Shown: one piece after another, positions 9,460-18,753 of the stretch
Numbering within the stretch: position 1 is the stretch's first letter
How the letters are laid out: each line of letters begins with the position of its first letter
Source of the DNA: an uncultured Rhodoblastus sp.
Lineage (GTDB): Bacteria; Pseudomonadota; Alphaproteobacteria; Rhizobiales; Beijerinckiaceae
Length of the DNA: 49,322 bases
Assembly: GCF_903903185.1 (NCBI RefSeq)
Contig: NZ_CAIUXT010000157.1
Location: 1 to 49,322 of the forward strand
Direction of reading: 5' to 3'
Translations under genes and position numbers: made by a program
The notes under the pieces: generated by a model
Told to the model about the DNA's origin: nothing
Seen by the model: the letters and a program-made list of their open reading frames with translations, nothing else
Database searches by the model: none

Positions 9460-9972
9460 ATGAGCGACGAACGCAGCGCCGCCGCGGTGGAGGGGACAGC
9501 CCTGGGCGAAGTTTTCCGGGCCTTTGCTGAAACTCGGACTGACCAGTTTCGGCAGGCAGGTCGCGAATCTCGCCTATTTCCGCGAAGAATTCGTCGGGCG
9601 CCGGCAATGGCTCAAGGAGCAGGCCTATGCCGATATCGTCGCCCTGCGCCAGTTCCTGCCGGGACCGTCGAGCAGACAGACCGGCATCGCGCTCGGTTTC
9701 CTGCGCGGCGGCTTTTTGGGCGGTCTGGCGGCCTGGGCGGGCTTCACCCTGCCCTCGGCGCTCGCCCTGGTCGCGCTGCTGCTGCTGATTTTTGGCAAGC
9801 GCCGCCCTGGCCGGAGGTGGTGCTGGGCGCTCGCCGCCTCCGCCCTGGCGTCACGCCGAAGGACGCAGGCCGGATGGCGGAACTGAAAGTCCGGCTTTTT
9901 GGCTCGCGCCCGCGCGCCTTGACCCTGTCGCCGGCGGCGCCCTGCCGGGACTTGTCCGCCTTGCCGCTTTAA
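9460..9972 (+). pseudogene. Broken, truncated chromate transporter (ChrA family)
   Basis: The plus strand encodes the N-terminal part of a ChrA-like chromate permease in two frames. The first frame opens at the ATG at 9460 and reads ...LGEVFRAF. At about 9522 one extra base shifts the family sequence into the next frame, which reads LKLGLTSFGRQVANLAYFRE, then QFLPGPSSRQTGIALGF and AAWAGFTLPSALAL. The homology ends near 9800 and the rest (to 9886 in one frame, 9972 in the other) is not recognisable. Intact proteins of this family have roughly 180-450 residues, so both a frameshift and a 3' loss are present. No functional product is expected. Confidence 0.75.
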
Positions 9973-10073
9973 GTCTCGGAGCGCCCTTATAATGTTCTCA
10001 GGATGATCGGCTCCGGCCGGCGCGACTGGCGCCGTCCGATCGAGTGGAATAATCTTTCCCGCCGGAGATGCAA

Positions 10074-10886
10074 ATGACGGGCGCATATTTGCTTTTGCTT
10101 GCGAAAAAAATGATTTCGCCGGTCGTCCTCGCGCTGGCGATCGCTTTCGCGCCTACCCTGCGCGCACAATCTCTCTTGAACGGCGTCAACCTGGCCTCGC
10201 CGGCCTTCACTTCCGCCGAAATGACGCGGGCCGAGGTCGAGGCCATGATCACCCGGCGCCCGCCCGGACAGGCGCTCGACCTGTCCGACAAAAGTTTGAA
10301 CGGGCTCGACCTGTCGAGGCTCGATCTCTCCGGCGCCAATCTGCGCGGCGCCCGTCTCAATCGCGCCAATCTGGCGGAGACCAACCTGCGCGGCGCGCGG
10401 CTCGATCAGGCCTGGGCGCTGGAGGCCGATTTCACCGAGGCGAATCTTTCGGGCGCGCAGTTGTTCGGCGCCCAGATGCTGCGCGCGAAAATGGATCGCA
10501 GCAATCTTTCCGGCGCGCGCATCGCCGGCGACCTGACCGGCGCGAGCCTCGTCGGCGCCAACCTCTCCGGGGCGGATGGTTCGGCGGATATGAAGAACCA
10601 GTCCATGGGCCTCATGCATGCAATCATGCGCTCGACCGACCTGCGCGGCGCCAATTTCTCCGATTCCGATTTTTCGCGCGTCGATATCGAATTCGCGCGA
10701 CTGAACGACGCCAATTTTTCCGGCGCCGATTTTTCGCACGCCGACGCTTCGGGGGCCGATTTCAGCGGCGCCCATCTGGCCGGCGCGCGGCTGGAAGGCG
10801 TCGATCTGGCGTCCGCGCGGATCGATGCCGCTGCGGCAAAACTCTTCGTCAAGCCGCTCAATCTGGATCGCGCCATTTTGCGGTGA
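10074..10886 (+). CDS. Secreted pentapeptide-repeat protein
   Basis: About 270 residues. A hydrophobic N-terminus (MISPVVLALAIAFAPTLRAQ from residue 13) looks like a signal peptide ending at LRAQ. From residue ~85 onward there are many A(D/N)LXX repeats (for example LDLSGANLRGARLNRANLAE, ANLSGAQLFGAQML, ANFSGADFSHADASGADF), which fold as a right-handed quadrilateral beta helix. A gap of about 40 residues (DMKNQSMGLMHAIMRS) interrupts two repeat blocks. The ATG at 10074 fits the GGAG at 10064 better than the ATG at 10068, which would directly abut it. The function is unknown; it converges on nasA with ~105 bp between them. Confidence 0.85.
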   Translation: MTGAYLLLLAKKMISPVVLALAIAFAPTLRAQSLLNGVNLASPAFTSAEMTRAEVEAMITRRPPGQALDLSDKSLNGLDLSRLDLSGANLRGARLNRANLAETNLRGARLDQAWALEADFTEANLSGAQLFGAQMLRAKMDRSNLSGARIAGDLTGASLVGANLSGADGSADMKNQSMGLMHAIMRSTDLRGANFSDSDFSRVDIEFARLNDANFSGADFSHADASGADFSGAHLAGARLEGVDLASARIDAAAAKLFVKPLNLDRAILR

Positions 10887-10992
10887 TCGACGGGGCCTCT
10901 GAGCTTGCGCCGGCGGCAGAAAACCCCTGCCGGACCCTCAGCCAGCCGGATTGTCTGTGATCGCGAAGTTCGATGCGCCCTTCTCTTGAAGG

Positions 10993-13677
10993 TCAGCACT
11001 GGTTTGAGACGGGTGCGGGGTTTTTCAGCAGGCTTTCGATCTCCGGCTTGCAGGAGCCGCAGCCGGTTCCCGCGCCGGTGGCGGCGCCCACGGAATCGAC
11101 GCTCGTCAGCTTTTTCAAGGCGATGGCGTCGAGAATCGTATAGGCGCCAACATTGAGGCAAACGCAGATTTTGCGGCCTGGATCGCGGGTGGCGAGCGGC
11201 GGGCGCCCGGCCAGCAAAGCCTTCGGGTCGGCTTCGCTTCGCGCGAATTGCTCGCACAGCCAGGCGCGGGCGGCGTCCACCGGCCCGGGCGCGATAAAGA
11301 TCGCTCCCAGCATTTCGTCCTTCCGGGTAACCACGCAGCGGAAGGTCCCGGCCTTGTCGTCGCGCATCGCAACCAGATCGCACTCCGGCGCCGCGTCGAG
11401 CCCGAAAATTTTGCGCGCGAAAACATCCGCGTCGGGGAGCGCTTTCAGCCCGGCAAGATCAATCCGCCAGCCGCCCTCGATACGCGCCAGCGCCCAATAA
11501 TCGCAATCGAGATTTTCCGGTTTTTTTCGCGCCAGAACGAAAGCGTAAAAGGCAGGATGGACCGCCTCGACGCAAACCGGCGTCGCCTTGCTTTCCGGCT
11601 GGCCGGAAACCGGATCGACATGGGGCGCGATCAGCGCGCCGACCCGCGCCTTCGAGGCGAATTGCTCGCTCCAGTGGATCGGCGCGAACACCCCGCCGCG
11701 CCGCTGCCTTTCCGTGATTTGCGCGCGCAAAATCACCGCGCCGCGTTCGTTCCACACCCGCGCCAGTCCGGCCGGCTCGATCCCTAACCGCGCCGCGTCG
11801 AGCGGATTGAGTTCGGCATAGGGTTCGGCGATATGCTGCGACAGGTTTTGCGCCCCGCCGGCGCCCATCGTCGTGCGCCATTGGTCGCGCACGCGACCCG
11901 TATTGAGCAGGAAAGGATTTTGGGCGTCGGTCCGCCCGGCGGTTCCGCGAAAATCCGTCGCAACGAATTGGCCGCGGCCGCTGTCGGTGAAAAATTTGCC
12001 GTCCGCGAAAAAGCGTTTCGGCTTTTCGTCGATTGCGACGCCGGCGGGACACGGCCATTGGAACGACGCCAGCGCCAGATATTCCGCGTCGCTGATTTTG
12101 GCGAAAGCGGAAATGTCGAAATCGCGCGCGCCATAATTTTCGAGGCCCGACAGCGCGGCGTGTTCGCGAAAAATCGCCGCCGGTCCGTCGAAGGCAAAGC
12201 CTTCCGAAAAGCCCAGACGTTTCGCCACGTCGCAGATCGCCCGCCAGTCGGCGCGCGCCTCGCCGGGACTTTCGCGAAAGCCGCGCTGGCGCGAAATGCG
12301 GCGCTCCGAATTGGTTACCGTTCCGTCCTTTTCGCCCCAGGCCTGCGCCGGCAACAACACCTGGGCCAGCGCCCCGGTGTCGCTATGCGCCGCCACGTCG
12401 GAGACGACGACAAAGGGACATTTTTTCAAGGCGCCGCGGACGAAATCGGCGTCCGGCATGCTATCGACGGGATTGGTGGCGACGATCCAAACCGCCTTGA
12501 CGCGCCCGTCATCGATCGCCTGAAAAAGTTCGACGGCTTTGAACCCCGGTTTTTCCGCCATGTGCGGCGCGTTCCAGAATTTCCGCACCAAAGCGCGATG
12601 CGCCGGGTTCCCAAGCTCCAAATGGGCGGCGAGCATGTTGGCGAGGCCGCCGACTTCGCGTCCGCCCATGGCGTTGTTCTGTCCGGTGACGGAAAACGGA
12701 CCGCATCCGGGCTTGCCGATCCGCGCGGTCAGCAGATGGCAATTGACGATGGCGTTGACCTTGTCGGTCCCCGCACTGGATTGGTTGACGCCCTGAGAAT
12801 AGACGGTGACGGTCTTGTCATATTGAATGAACAGATCGTAAAACTGGTGCAATTCGGCCAGCGGCAGTCCGGTCTGGGCGGCGACTTTTTCTGGCGTCCA
12901 TTTCCTGGCGACGCCGAGCGCCTCAGTCGCGCCTTGCGTATGCGCGGCGACAAATTTCTTGTCGCGCTTTCCGGCCTTCTGCAATTCGCGCAACAGGCCA
13001 TTGAACAAAGCGACATCCGAGCCAGGCGCCAGCGACAGCTGCAAGTCGGCGATCTCGCTTGTCGCCGTGCGGCGCGGATCGATATTGACAATTCTCGGCC
13101 AGCCGCCGCGCTTTTCGCGCGCCGCCACGAGACGCTGATAGAGGATCGGATGGCACCAGGCGAGATTGGAGCCGACCAGCACGACGAGTTGGGCCTCTTC
13201 CAAATCCTCATAGACGCCGGGCACGGTGTCGGCGCCGAAGGCGCGCTTGTGGCCGGCCACCGACGAGGACATGCAAAGCCTTGAATTGGTGTCGATATTG
13301 GCGGATCCGACAAAGCCTTTCATCAGCTTGTTGGCGACGTAATAATCCTCGGTCAGCAATTGGCCGGAGACATAGAGGGCGACCGACCCGGGGCCATGAT
13401 CGACGATGGTTTTCCTGAAATTTTCGGCGACGCGATCGAGCGCCTCGTCCCAGCCGGCGCGCGCGCCATCGACCTGCGGATGGAGCAGGCGCTCCTCGTG
13501 CGTCAACACCTGCGCCAGCGCCGCGCCCTTGACGCAGAGGCGGCCGAAATTGGCAGGGTGGTTCGCATCGCCGGAAACGCGAGCCGCGCCGCCCGGATCC
13601 TCGACGCTGACGCCGCAGCCGACGCCGCAATAGGGACAGGTGGTGCGGATTGTTTCACGCATCTGGTCTGCCTGCAC
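10993..13677 (-). CDS. nasA: Assimilatory nitrate reductase, molybdopterin catalytic subunit
   Basis: This cytoplasmic 894-residue enzyme reduces nitrate to nitrite with a bis-MGD molybdenum cofactor. The N-terminal [4Fe-4S] site is CPYCGVGCGV (Cys 14, 17, 21) plus a fourth Cys in RLCVKG. The Mo-ligand region holds NTNSRLCMSSSVAGHKRAFG, and VTGQNNAMGGREVGG is also present. Residues ~830-885 form a BFD-like [2Fe-2S] domain (CVCLNVGAYTILDA and GAGTGCGSCKPEI), as in NasA proteins that take electrons from a ferredoxin or flavoprotein. The start is probably the GTG at 13677, with AGAGGG upstream; an ATG at 13662 is the alternative. No nitrite reductase or nitrate transporter gene is nearby. Expression is likely controlled by the NasT/NasS pair encoded just upstream, acting on the long leader. 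Confidence 0.95.
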   Translation of the reverse strand: MQADQMRETIRTTCPYCGVGCGVSVEDPGGAARVSGDANHPANFGRLCVKGAALAQVLTHEERLLHPQVDGARAGWDEALDRVAENFRKTIVDHGPGSVALYVSGQLLTEDYYVANKLMKGFVGSANIDTNSRLCMSSSVAGHKRAFGADTVPGVYEDLEEAQLVVLVGSNLAWCHPILYQRLVAAREKRGGWPRIVNIDPRRTATSEIADLQLSLAPGSDVALFNGLLRELQKAGKRDKKFVAAHTQGATEALGVARKWTPEKVAAQTGLPLAELHQFYDLFIQYDKTVTVYSQGVNQSSAGTDKVNAIVNCHLLTARIGKPGCGPFSVTGQNNAMGGREVGGLANMLAAHLELGNPAHRALVRKFWNAPHMAEKPGFKAVELFQAIDDGRVKAVWIVATNPVDSMPDADFVRGALKKCPFVVVSDVAAHSDTGALAQVLLPAQAWGEKDGTVTNSERRISRQRGFRESPGEARADWRAICDVAKRLGFSEGFAFDGPAAIFREHAALSGLENYGARDFDISAFAKISDAEYLALASFQWPCPAGVAIDEKPKRFFADGKFFTDSGRGQFVATDFRGTAGRTDAQNPFLLNTGRVRDQWRTTMGAGGAQNLSQHIAEPYAELNPLDAARLGIEPAGLARVWNERGAVILRAQITERQRRGGVFAPIHWSEQFASKARVGALIAPHVDPVSGQPESKATPVCVEAVHPAFYAFVLARKKPENLDCDYWALARIEGGWRIDLAGLKALPDADVFARKIFGLDAAPECDLVAMRDDKAGTFRCVVTRKDEMLGAIFIAPGPVDAARAWLCEQFARSEADPKALLAGRPPLATRDPGRKICVCLNVGAYTILDAIALKKLTSVDSVGAATGAGTGCGSCKPEIESLLKNPAPVSNQC

Positions 13678-13936
13678 GATCTTTTACCCTCTAAAGTCGA
13701 TTGCGATTCGGTCGAATCGCAATCGACTCCAGATTCCTTTGTTTTCGCAATGTTTTTGCGAAAAACCGGCGTCCACTTTTTCGCACATTGCTCTAATGCT
13801 CAGCGCAAGCCGGTCCGGCTGAGCGGAAACCTTGGCTTTCGCGGACGGTTCGGCAACCGACGGATTTCCTGCCCGGCAACGACGGATTTTGGCTGAAATG
13901 TTCAGGACGGGTTCCCGAATTTGTCGCCGCCGCGAT
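13678..13936 (-). promoter_or_regulatory. Structured leader of nasA, candidate NasT-responsive region
   Basis: The 259 bp between nasS and nasA hold several inverted repeats. The one nearest the start (13695-13728) has perfect 15-bp arms (AGTCGATTGCGATTC) and a 4-base loop and ends 17 bases before the GTG. Others are a 7-bp-arm hairpin at 13798-13824 (GCTCAGC / GCTGAGC) and the dispersed palindrome at 13747-13791. NasT proteins are known to act by antitermination in nitrate-gene leaders. No T tract follows the 15-bp hairpin, and I could not find a clear pair of hexaloop stems, so the mechanism is inference. Confidence 0.5.
13747..13791. repeat. Dispersed palindromic element with GTCCAC core, copy 1
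   Basis: A 45-bp palindrome with outer arms GCAATG / CATTGC, inner arms TGCGAAAAA / TTTTTCGCA, and the core CCGGCGTCCACTT in the loop. The second copy is at 26018-26062 with the same layout but different arm sequences. From memory, similar intergenic elements are widespread in Hyphomicrobiales. Confidence 0.6.
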
Positions 13937-15037
13937 TCAATCGGAAGGCCTTGCGTTCAGGGCGGCCAGCGTCTCGCGCCAATGCCCCGGATCGAAAGGC
14001 GCGGCGGCAAGAATCGGCAGCGAGGGCGTCGGAGCCATGCCGCCGGGCGACCAGAAAGCCTCCCGCGCCAGCGCCGCCTGCTCGCGCGAGGCCCCGGTCT
14101 GGCCGGCCGCCGCCATCAGTGCGTAAACAAACAGCGCCTGCGACCCGTCGAGCGCCGTGGCTTCGGCGTCGAGCCGAAGCCACGAGGCGCCCTGCCCGCT
14201 CCAGCCGAGCGCGCGCGAGACCATGGCCGCGCCGACGCCGAACTTCAGGTTCTCGGCGACGATCGCGCAGAATTCGCCGCGATTTTCGGCGCTTTCGCCC
14301 CAGAGCGCGGCGCGGCGCACGGCGCGTGCTGCGGCGCGCGGCAGTTCCGGCTCGGCCAGCGCGGCGTCGCGCGGAAAGGCCAGCACCTTTTCCGGACAAT
14401 TTTGCGCCAGAACGCGGCAGGGATGGAGGATTTCCGCAACGCCAGCCTGTTGCGCGAGAATGCTCCATGGTTCGCCGACGCAGAACCCGTCGATATAGTT
14501 TCCGGCCATACTCGCCTCCATCAAGGGCGGCGGCGTGACCATCAGCCTCACGGCTCCGGGATCGATCTTTCCCGCCTTCAGCCAGAGCCGCAGCTGATAA
14601 TGATGGGAGGAGAAGGGAAACACATGGGCGAGACGCAGCGGCGGCAGGTTCAGCGCCGCCCGCTCGGCGACGATTTCGCCGAACGCCCGCGCCGTCGCCG
14701 CCGGGTCGGCGGCGTCGCCGTCAATTCTGGCGTGCAAATCGGCGGAGAGCCCCGGCGATAGCGAAAGCGCGTTGCCGTCGAGGCCCAGCGCCACGGCTCC
14801 GATCATCGGCGCGTGAAACCCCTCCAGTCCCAACGCGGAAGCGACCACGGCGGGCGCCAGCATATGGGCGGCGTCGCAAATGCCGAGCGCCAGCTTGTCG
14901 CGCAGATTGGCCCAGGACGCCTCTGGCCGCAGCTCGAAAATCAGCCCCTCCTCGCGGTCGAATCCCTTTGCACTCGCGACGAACAGCAGGCCCGCGTCGG
15001 CGAGCGGCAAGTAGGAAATGCGCATCAGCCGGTTCAT
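13937..15037 (-). CDS. nasS: Nitrate-sensing NrtA/CmpA-like protein NasS
   Basis: A 366-residue protein of the CmpA/NrtA substrate-binding family without any signal peptide. The N-terminus MNRLMRISYLPLADAGLLFV starts directly with the domain, as in cytoplasmic NasS sensors rather than periplasmic binding proteins. Typical parts seen are GLEGFHAPMIGAVALGLDGN and the stretch NYIDGFCVGEPWSILAQQ. NasS holds NasT inactive until nitrate or nitrite binds. The ATG at 15037 overlaps the nasT stop by 4 bp (ATGA); a longer open frame to 15208 lies inside nasT and is not used. It is followed by the nasA leader. Confidence 0.9.
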   Translation of the reverse strand: MNRLMRISYLPLADAGLLFVASAKGFDREEGLIFELRPEASWANLRDKLALGICDAAHMLAPAVVASALGLEGFHAPMIGAVALGLDGNALSLSPGLSADLHARIDGDAADPAATARAFGEIVAERAALNLPPLRLAHVFPFSSHHYQLRLWLKAGKIDPGAVRLMVTPPPLMEASMAGNYIDGFCVGEPWSILAQQAGVAEILHPCRVLAQNCPEKVLAFPRDAALAEPELPRAAARAVRRAALWGESAENRGEFCAIVAENLKFGVGAAMVSRALGWSGQGASWLRLDAEATALDGSQALFVYALMAAAGQTGASREQAALAREAFWSPGGMAPTPSLPILAAAPFDPGHWRETLAALNARPSD

Positions 15038-15624
15038 CGCAGAAACTCCGCCGCCGTGAGGATGGAGCGGGCGATTTCGGCGATTCTCTTGCCCTCGTTG
15101 ATCGCGACCTTGCGCATCATCGCATAGGCCTGTTCCTCGGAAATCGTTTTTGATTTCATCACCAGACCCTTGGCCTGATCGATGGCTTTCCGGTCGGCGA
15201 GCTGGCACTGCGCGGCGGCCAGTTCCTCGCGCAGCCTCGCGAAAGCGTTGAAACGCGACACCGTCAGATCGACGATGTTCTTCACCCGCTCCTTCTTCAA
15301 ACCGTCCACCACATAGGCCGAGACGCCGGCGTCGATGGCCGCGTTGATCATGGCGGCGTCGGAAGCATCGGCGAACATGGCGACCGGACGCGTCTCGGCG
15401 CCGCTGGCGCTGATCATCTGCTCCAGCACGTCGCGGTTGGGGTTTTCAAGATCGATCAACACGATATCGGCGTCGAGCGCGCGCAGACGCTGTTCGAGAT
15501 CTAGAAAAGTATCGACGACGATCACCTGCACGGGCCCGCCCTCGCGCAACCCGTCGCGCAAAATCGCGGTGCGCAGCGGATTCTGGTCGACGATGACGAT
15601 GCGGAGCGTTTTATCGTCGGGCAA
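15034..15624 (-). CDS. nasT: ANTAR-domain antitermination regulator NasT
   Basis: A 196-residue response-regulator-like protein. Residues ~7-125 form a receiver-like domain (LRIVIVDQNPLRTAILRDGL, with DIVLIDLENP). Residues ~130-190 form the RNA-binding ANTAR domain (LADRKAIDQAKGLVMKSKTI, EEQAYAMMRKVAINEGKRI). The ANTAR part binds hairpins in leader RNA to prevent termination. The start is a TTG at 15624, six bases after AAAAAAGG; this gives the normal family length. A TATAAT hexamer lies at about 15652-15657 just upstream, next to a GC hairpin at 15658-15675. It is translationally coupled with nasS and is expected to act on nasA. Confidence 0.92.
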   Translation of the reverse strand: MPDDKTLRIVIVDQNPLRTAILRDGLREGGPVQVIVVDTFLDLEQRLRALDADIVLIDLENPNRDVLEQMISASGAETRPVAMFADASDAAMINAAIDAGVSAYVVDGLKKERVKNIVDLTVSRFNAFARLREELAAAQCQLADRKAIDQAKGLVMKSKTISEEQAYAMMRKVAINEGKRIAEIARSILTAAEFLR

Positions 15625-15657
15625 GGCGATCCTTTTTTGGTTGGCGGATGGATTATA

Positions 15658-15675
15658 GCGGGCGCTTGCGCCCGC
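15658..15675. repeat. GC-rich hairpin between the FUSC gene and nasT
   Basis: A perfect 8-bp inverted repeat (GCGGGCGC / GCGCCCGC, loop TT). On the minus strand it follows the FUSC gene by ~25 bp and is followed directly by TATAAT. There is no T tract, so it could be a weak terminator or a leader/operator structure for nasT. Confidence 0.5.
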
Positions 15676-15701
15676 GCCAGAGCGGAGCACAAAAGTCCCG
15701 G

Positions 15702-17834
15702 TCACGCCAGCGCCAGATTCTCCAATGCGATCCGCCGCAACTGCCCGGTCTCGCGCAAAACCTCGGCGCAGCGCTGGCGCAGCGCGGCGAAAGCGTTGGA
15801 GCCGCCTATCGACTTGGCCGGCGTTTCCCCGGCGCGCGCAAAATCCTGGATCGGCGGCGCGGCGAGATCGAGTTCGGCGAGAACCGCGCGCCGCGTTTCG
15901 TCGAGCAGCTTTTCGCAGGCCGGGGCGTCGAGTTCGTCGCGCCGGCTGCGGATCAGCAGGCGCACGTTGACGATCTGCGCCGCCGTCGCATAGGCGCTGG
16001 CGATCAGTTTGCCGTAATCGGGCAGGAGCGCGCGCGCGGCGGTCGGTTCGCCGCGCATCCGCGCCGCCGATTCGCTGAGCGCCGCCATGGCCTCGATCAG
16101 GTCTTTCCGCGCCAGCCGGTAATCCTGTTCGGGAACCTCGAAACGCAGGGCGTGGTCGGCGTAAAGCGCGAGATTGGCGACGAATCCGCGCGCGAAGGCC
16201 GGGGCGGCGTGCCGCTCCCATTGCGGCAAGATCAGGTTGAACACAAAGGCGATGGCGACACCGATCGCGGTGTCGATCAACCGTGCGAAAACCGGCGCGG
16301 CGGTGACCGGATCGATGAGATGCAGCCCGAGCAGCGCCATCACCGTCGCCGCCGTCGAGGCGACGCGATAATCGACGCGCACGAAGGCGTGGGCGATGCC
16401 GATTGCGGCGAGCTGGACCGCGAAGAGCAGGACGTTCGAGCCGCTCCACAGCAGGGCTCCGGCGATCGCGCAGCCGAGAATCGAGCCCAGCAGTCTTTCG
16501 TTGCGGCGCTGGCGGGTGACGCTGTAGCTGGCGCGCATGATCACCGCCGTGGTCAGCAGGATCCAGTTGCCATGGCGCAGGCCGGGAACGAACAGAATCA
16601 GCAGATAGCCGCAGCCGAGCGCGAGGCCAAGCCGGAGGGCGTGGCGAAAAATCGGCGATGACCAGCGCACTTCCCGCAACAGCGGAGCGAGCGAAACGCG
16701 CAGCGGCGTCACGAATTTGTTCAGATCGACGCCGACGAGCGCCTTGCGCGCCTTGTCGCGCCTCGTCAGCACCGCCGGCAGCCGGGTGAGATGCGACACC
16801 ACCCAGCCGAAGCGCGCGCGGGTCAGCCGGGCCGCGCGCAACAGATGCGGATCGACGGCGGGATCGGCGGATATCCGGGCGATTTCCCGCGCGAACAGAT
16901 CGAGCGTCGCCTGATGGTCGGGAAAATAGAGATTTTTTTTGCCGATCGTCAGGTCGAGCGCCAGATGTTCGAGTTCGGCGGCGAGTTGCATCGCCAGCGC
17001 CGCGACCAGCCCGGCGAGACGGCTGTTCTTCGCCCCCGCCAAACGTAGCGGCGCCTGGTCGGCATGGGCCGAAACCACGCCGTCGAAGGCTTCGAGCAGC
17101 ACCGCGATCCCGGCGGTCAGCCGCAAAGCCGAGGGCCGGTCGCCGGCGCCGGCGATCAGGGCTCGCGCCGCCTGCAAATGATCGGAAAGCGAGGCCTGCT
17201 GCTCCAGCAGTTTCAGATACAGCGCGGTCTGGTCGGGATTTTCTTGATAGAAGCCGGCGACGCAGCGCAGATAGGCGGCGAATTCGCGCAGCACCTCGGC
17301 CAGGGTAAGACGCCGGCCGGAAGCGTCGAGCAAGACCGTCAAGGCCAGCGCGACAGGAATGTAAATCGCGCCGCCGAGCGCGAACAGCACTTCGTAGCTC
17401 AGCCGTCCGTCGAGATCGGCCGGCGGCGCGCCAAGCGTGAAGACCATCGCCAGCATCACCAGCACGCTGAGCGGAATCGCCCAGCGCCCCCAGGCGAGCA
17501 GCAGGCCGGCGCCGACGCCAACCGTCACGATCACCGCGCTTTCGATGAGCGGATCGTCGATCGCCAGCGTCGTCGCCAGCGAGGCGAGCACCGCGCAGAC
17601 CAGCGCCAGCGGCAGGATGCGCAGCTTGGCGGCGAGCGGCGACGGCGTATCGCCAATGCTGACGACAAGCGCGCCCGACGCCGCCGCCATGCGGGCTTCG
17701 AAGCCGGCGAACCAGCCCACCGCGACGGCGGTGGCAAACACCCCGACGGCGACCGCGCAGCCGTTGACGATATGAAGGCCGAACAGATATTTGAACAGTT
17801 TCGGTTGCGGCGCGGCCGCCCGCAGGAGCTTCAT
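15702..17834 (-). CDS. FUSC-family inner-membrane protein (aromatic acid exporter-like)
   Basis: A 710-residue protein with two similar halves, each a bundle of hydrophobic helices followed by a long soluble region. The N-terminal helices span about residues 20-165 and the second set about 395-520 ([40 protein letters not shown]). The second half carries the FUSC signature around [15 protein letters not shown]. Relatives include YccS and the aromatic acid exporter AaeB. The start overlaps the aroQ stop by 4 bp (ATGA), so the two are translated together. Because aroQ is in the shikimate pathway, export of a shikimate-type or aromatic acid is a tempting inference; no adaptor (AaeA-like) gene is present. 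Confidence 0.85.
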   Translation of the reverse strand: MKLLRAAAPQPKLFKYLFGLHIVNGCAVAVGVFATAVAVGWFAGFEARMAAASGALVVSIGDTPSPLAAKLRILPLALVCAVLASLATTLAIDDPLIESAVIVTVGVGAGLLLAWGRWAIPLSVLVMLAMVFTLGAPPADLDGRLSYEVLFALGGAIYIPVALALTVLLDASGRRLTLAEVLREFAAYLRCVAGFYQENPDQTALYLKLLEQQASLSDHLQAARALIAGAGDRPSALRLTAGIAVLLEAFDGVVSAHADQAPLRLAGAKNSRLAGLVAALAMQLAAELEHLALDLTIGKKNLYFPDHQATLDLFAREIARISADPAVDPHLLRAARLTRARFGWVVSHLTRLPAVLTRRDKARKALVGVDLNKFVTPLRVSLAPLLREVRWSSPIFRHALRLGLALGCGYLLILFVPGLRHGNWILLTTAVIMRASYSVTRQRRNERLLGSILGCAIAGALLWSGSNVLLFAVQLAAIGIAHAFVRVDYRVASTAATVMALLGLHLIDPVTAAPVFARLIDTAIGVAIAFVFNLILPQWERHAAPAFARGFVANLALYADHALRFEVPEQDYRLARKDLIEAMAALSESAARMRGEPTAARALLPDYGKLIASAYATAAQIVNVRLLIRSRRDELDAPACEKLLDETRRAVLAELDLAAPPIQDFARAGETPAKSIGGSNAFAALRQRCAEVLRETGQLRRIALENLALA

Positions 17835-18277
17835 CCCTTGTCGTCGATCAGCCTGGCGAGGCGGCGCAACGCCAGTTCATAGCCCTGCGCGCCGCAGCCG
17901 GCGATGACCCCGTCGGCGCGTTTCGACACAAAAGATTTCTGACGGAATTCCTCGCGTTTGTGGATGTTGGAAATATGGACTTCGATCACCGGCCCCTCGA
18001 AGGCGTTGAGCGCATCGAGCAGCGCGATGGACGTATGGGTCAAGGCGGCGGGATTGATCGCCAATCCGCCGGCCTTGCCGCGCGCCTCGTGAATCCAGTC
18101 GATCAGCTCATATTCGCGGTTGCTCTGATGGAAGCGCAGATCGAGCTTCAATTCGCCGGCCAGCGCCGCGCAGGCGCGCTGGATGTCGGCCAACGTCTGC
18201 GCGCCATAAAGGTGCGGCTCGCGCTGACCGAGCAGGTTCAGATTGGGGCCATTCAGCACATAGACGAGCCGGCTCAT
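17831..18277 (-). CDS. aroQ: Type II 3-dehydroquinate dehydratase
   Basis: Converts 3-dehydroquinate to 3-dehydroshikimate in the shikimate pathway. The 148-residue length is standard for the dodecameric type II enzyme. Motifs seen are [19 protein letters not shown] (with the catalytic Tyr), the [17 protein letters not shown] loop, [33 protein letters not shown] with the catalytic His, and [15 protein letters not shown]. The ATG at 18277 has an AAGG-type ribosome site. In many alphaproteobacteria accB and accC follow aroQ; here a FUSC gene follows with a 4-bp overlap. Confidence 0.97.
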   Translation of the reverse strand: MSRLVYVLNGPNLNLLGQREPHLYGAQTLADIQRACAALAGELKLDLRFHQSNREYELIDWIHEARGKAGGLAINPAALTHTSIALLDALNAFEGPVIEVHISNIHKREEFRQKSFVSKRADGVIAGCGAQGYELALRRLARLIDDKG

Positions 18278-18518
18278 CGAGACCTTGTCCTTTCATCGCA
18301 GCCGCAGGGGAAAGACCCGGACTTTCGCACGAATATAGGCCGCGTTGCGCGCGCGGGATATGGCCGTGGCCGTGCAGGAAGACAAGGGCGCCGGCCGGTC
18401 GGGGAAGGTGTTGGAATTTTGGGAGCCCAGGTCCAGCATGACGAGGGGACCTATAATTCAGCCATTTGGCGATTTCGCATTTGACTGGCGGCAGCGACCG
18501 TTATCAACAGCCCCCAAA

Positions 18519-18582
18519 GGGCGTCGAAAGACGCCCGTCTTCCAAAGGCTATGGCGAAGCCATTGGGCGTCGAAAGACGCCC
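18519..18582. repeat. Two copies of an 18-bp GGGCGTC hairpin element
   Basis: The sequence GGGCGTCGAAAGACGCCC (7-bp arms, GAAA loop) occurs at 18519-18536 and 18565-18582 in the same orientation, each followed by GTCTTC. A related hairpin lies at 26111-26128 in the opposite orientation. They lie after phoH and before aroQ, both minus-strand genes. On the minus strand the first copy is followed by TTTGGGG, too weak for a sure terminator. Confidence 0.65.
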
Positions 18583-18753
18583 GTCTTCAACCGGGCTTGG
18601 CGAAGCGATCCTGACCCGGTTGGGGGCCTCTGGAAAGGCGGCGCCGGCGCCAATTGACTTTCAACAGCAGGCCGTGGCCAAGAGCCAGGAACAACGTGGC
18701 GCGGCCCTGTCAGGGGGGCGACAGGGCCGCGCCGGGCGCGCGCCGGTTTTCGA

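Noticed and set aside
18519-18590. Possible mini CRISPR array
   Set aside because: Only two short repeat units; each is itself a perfect hairpin, and no cas gene is near.
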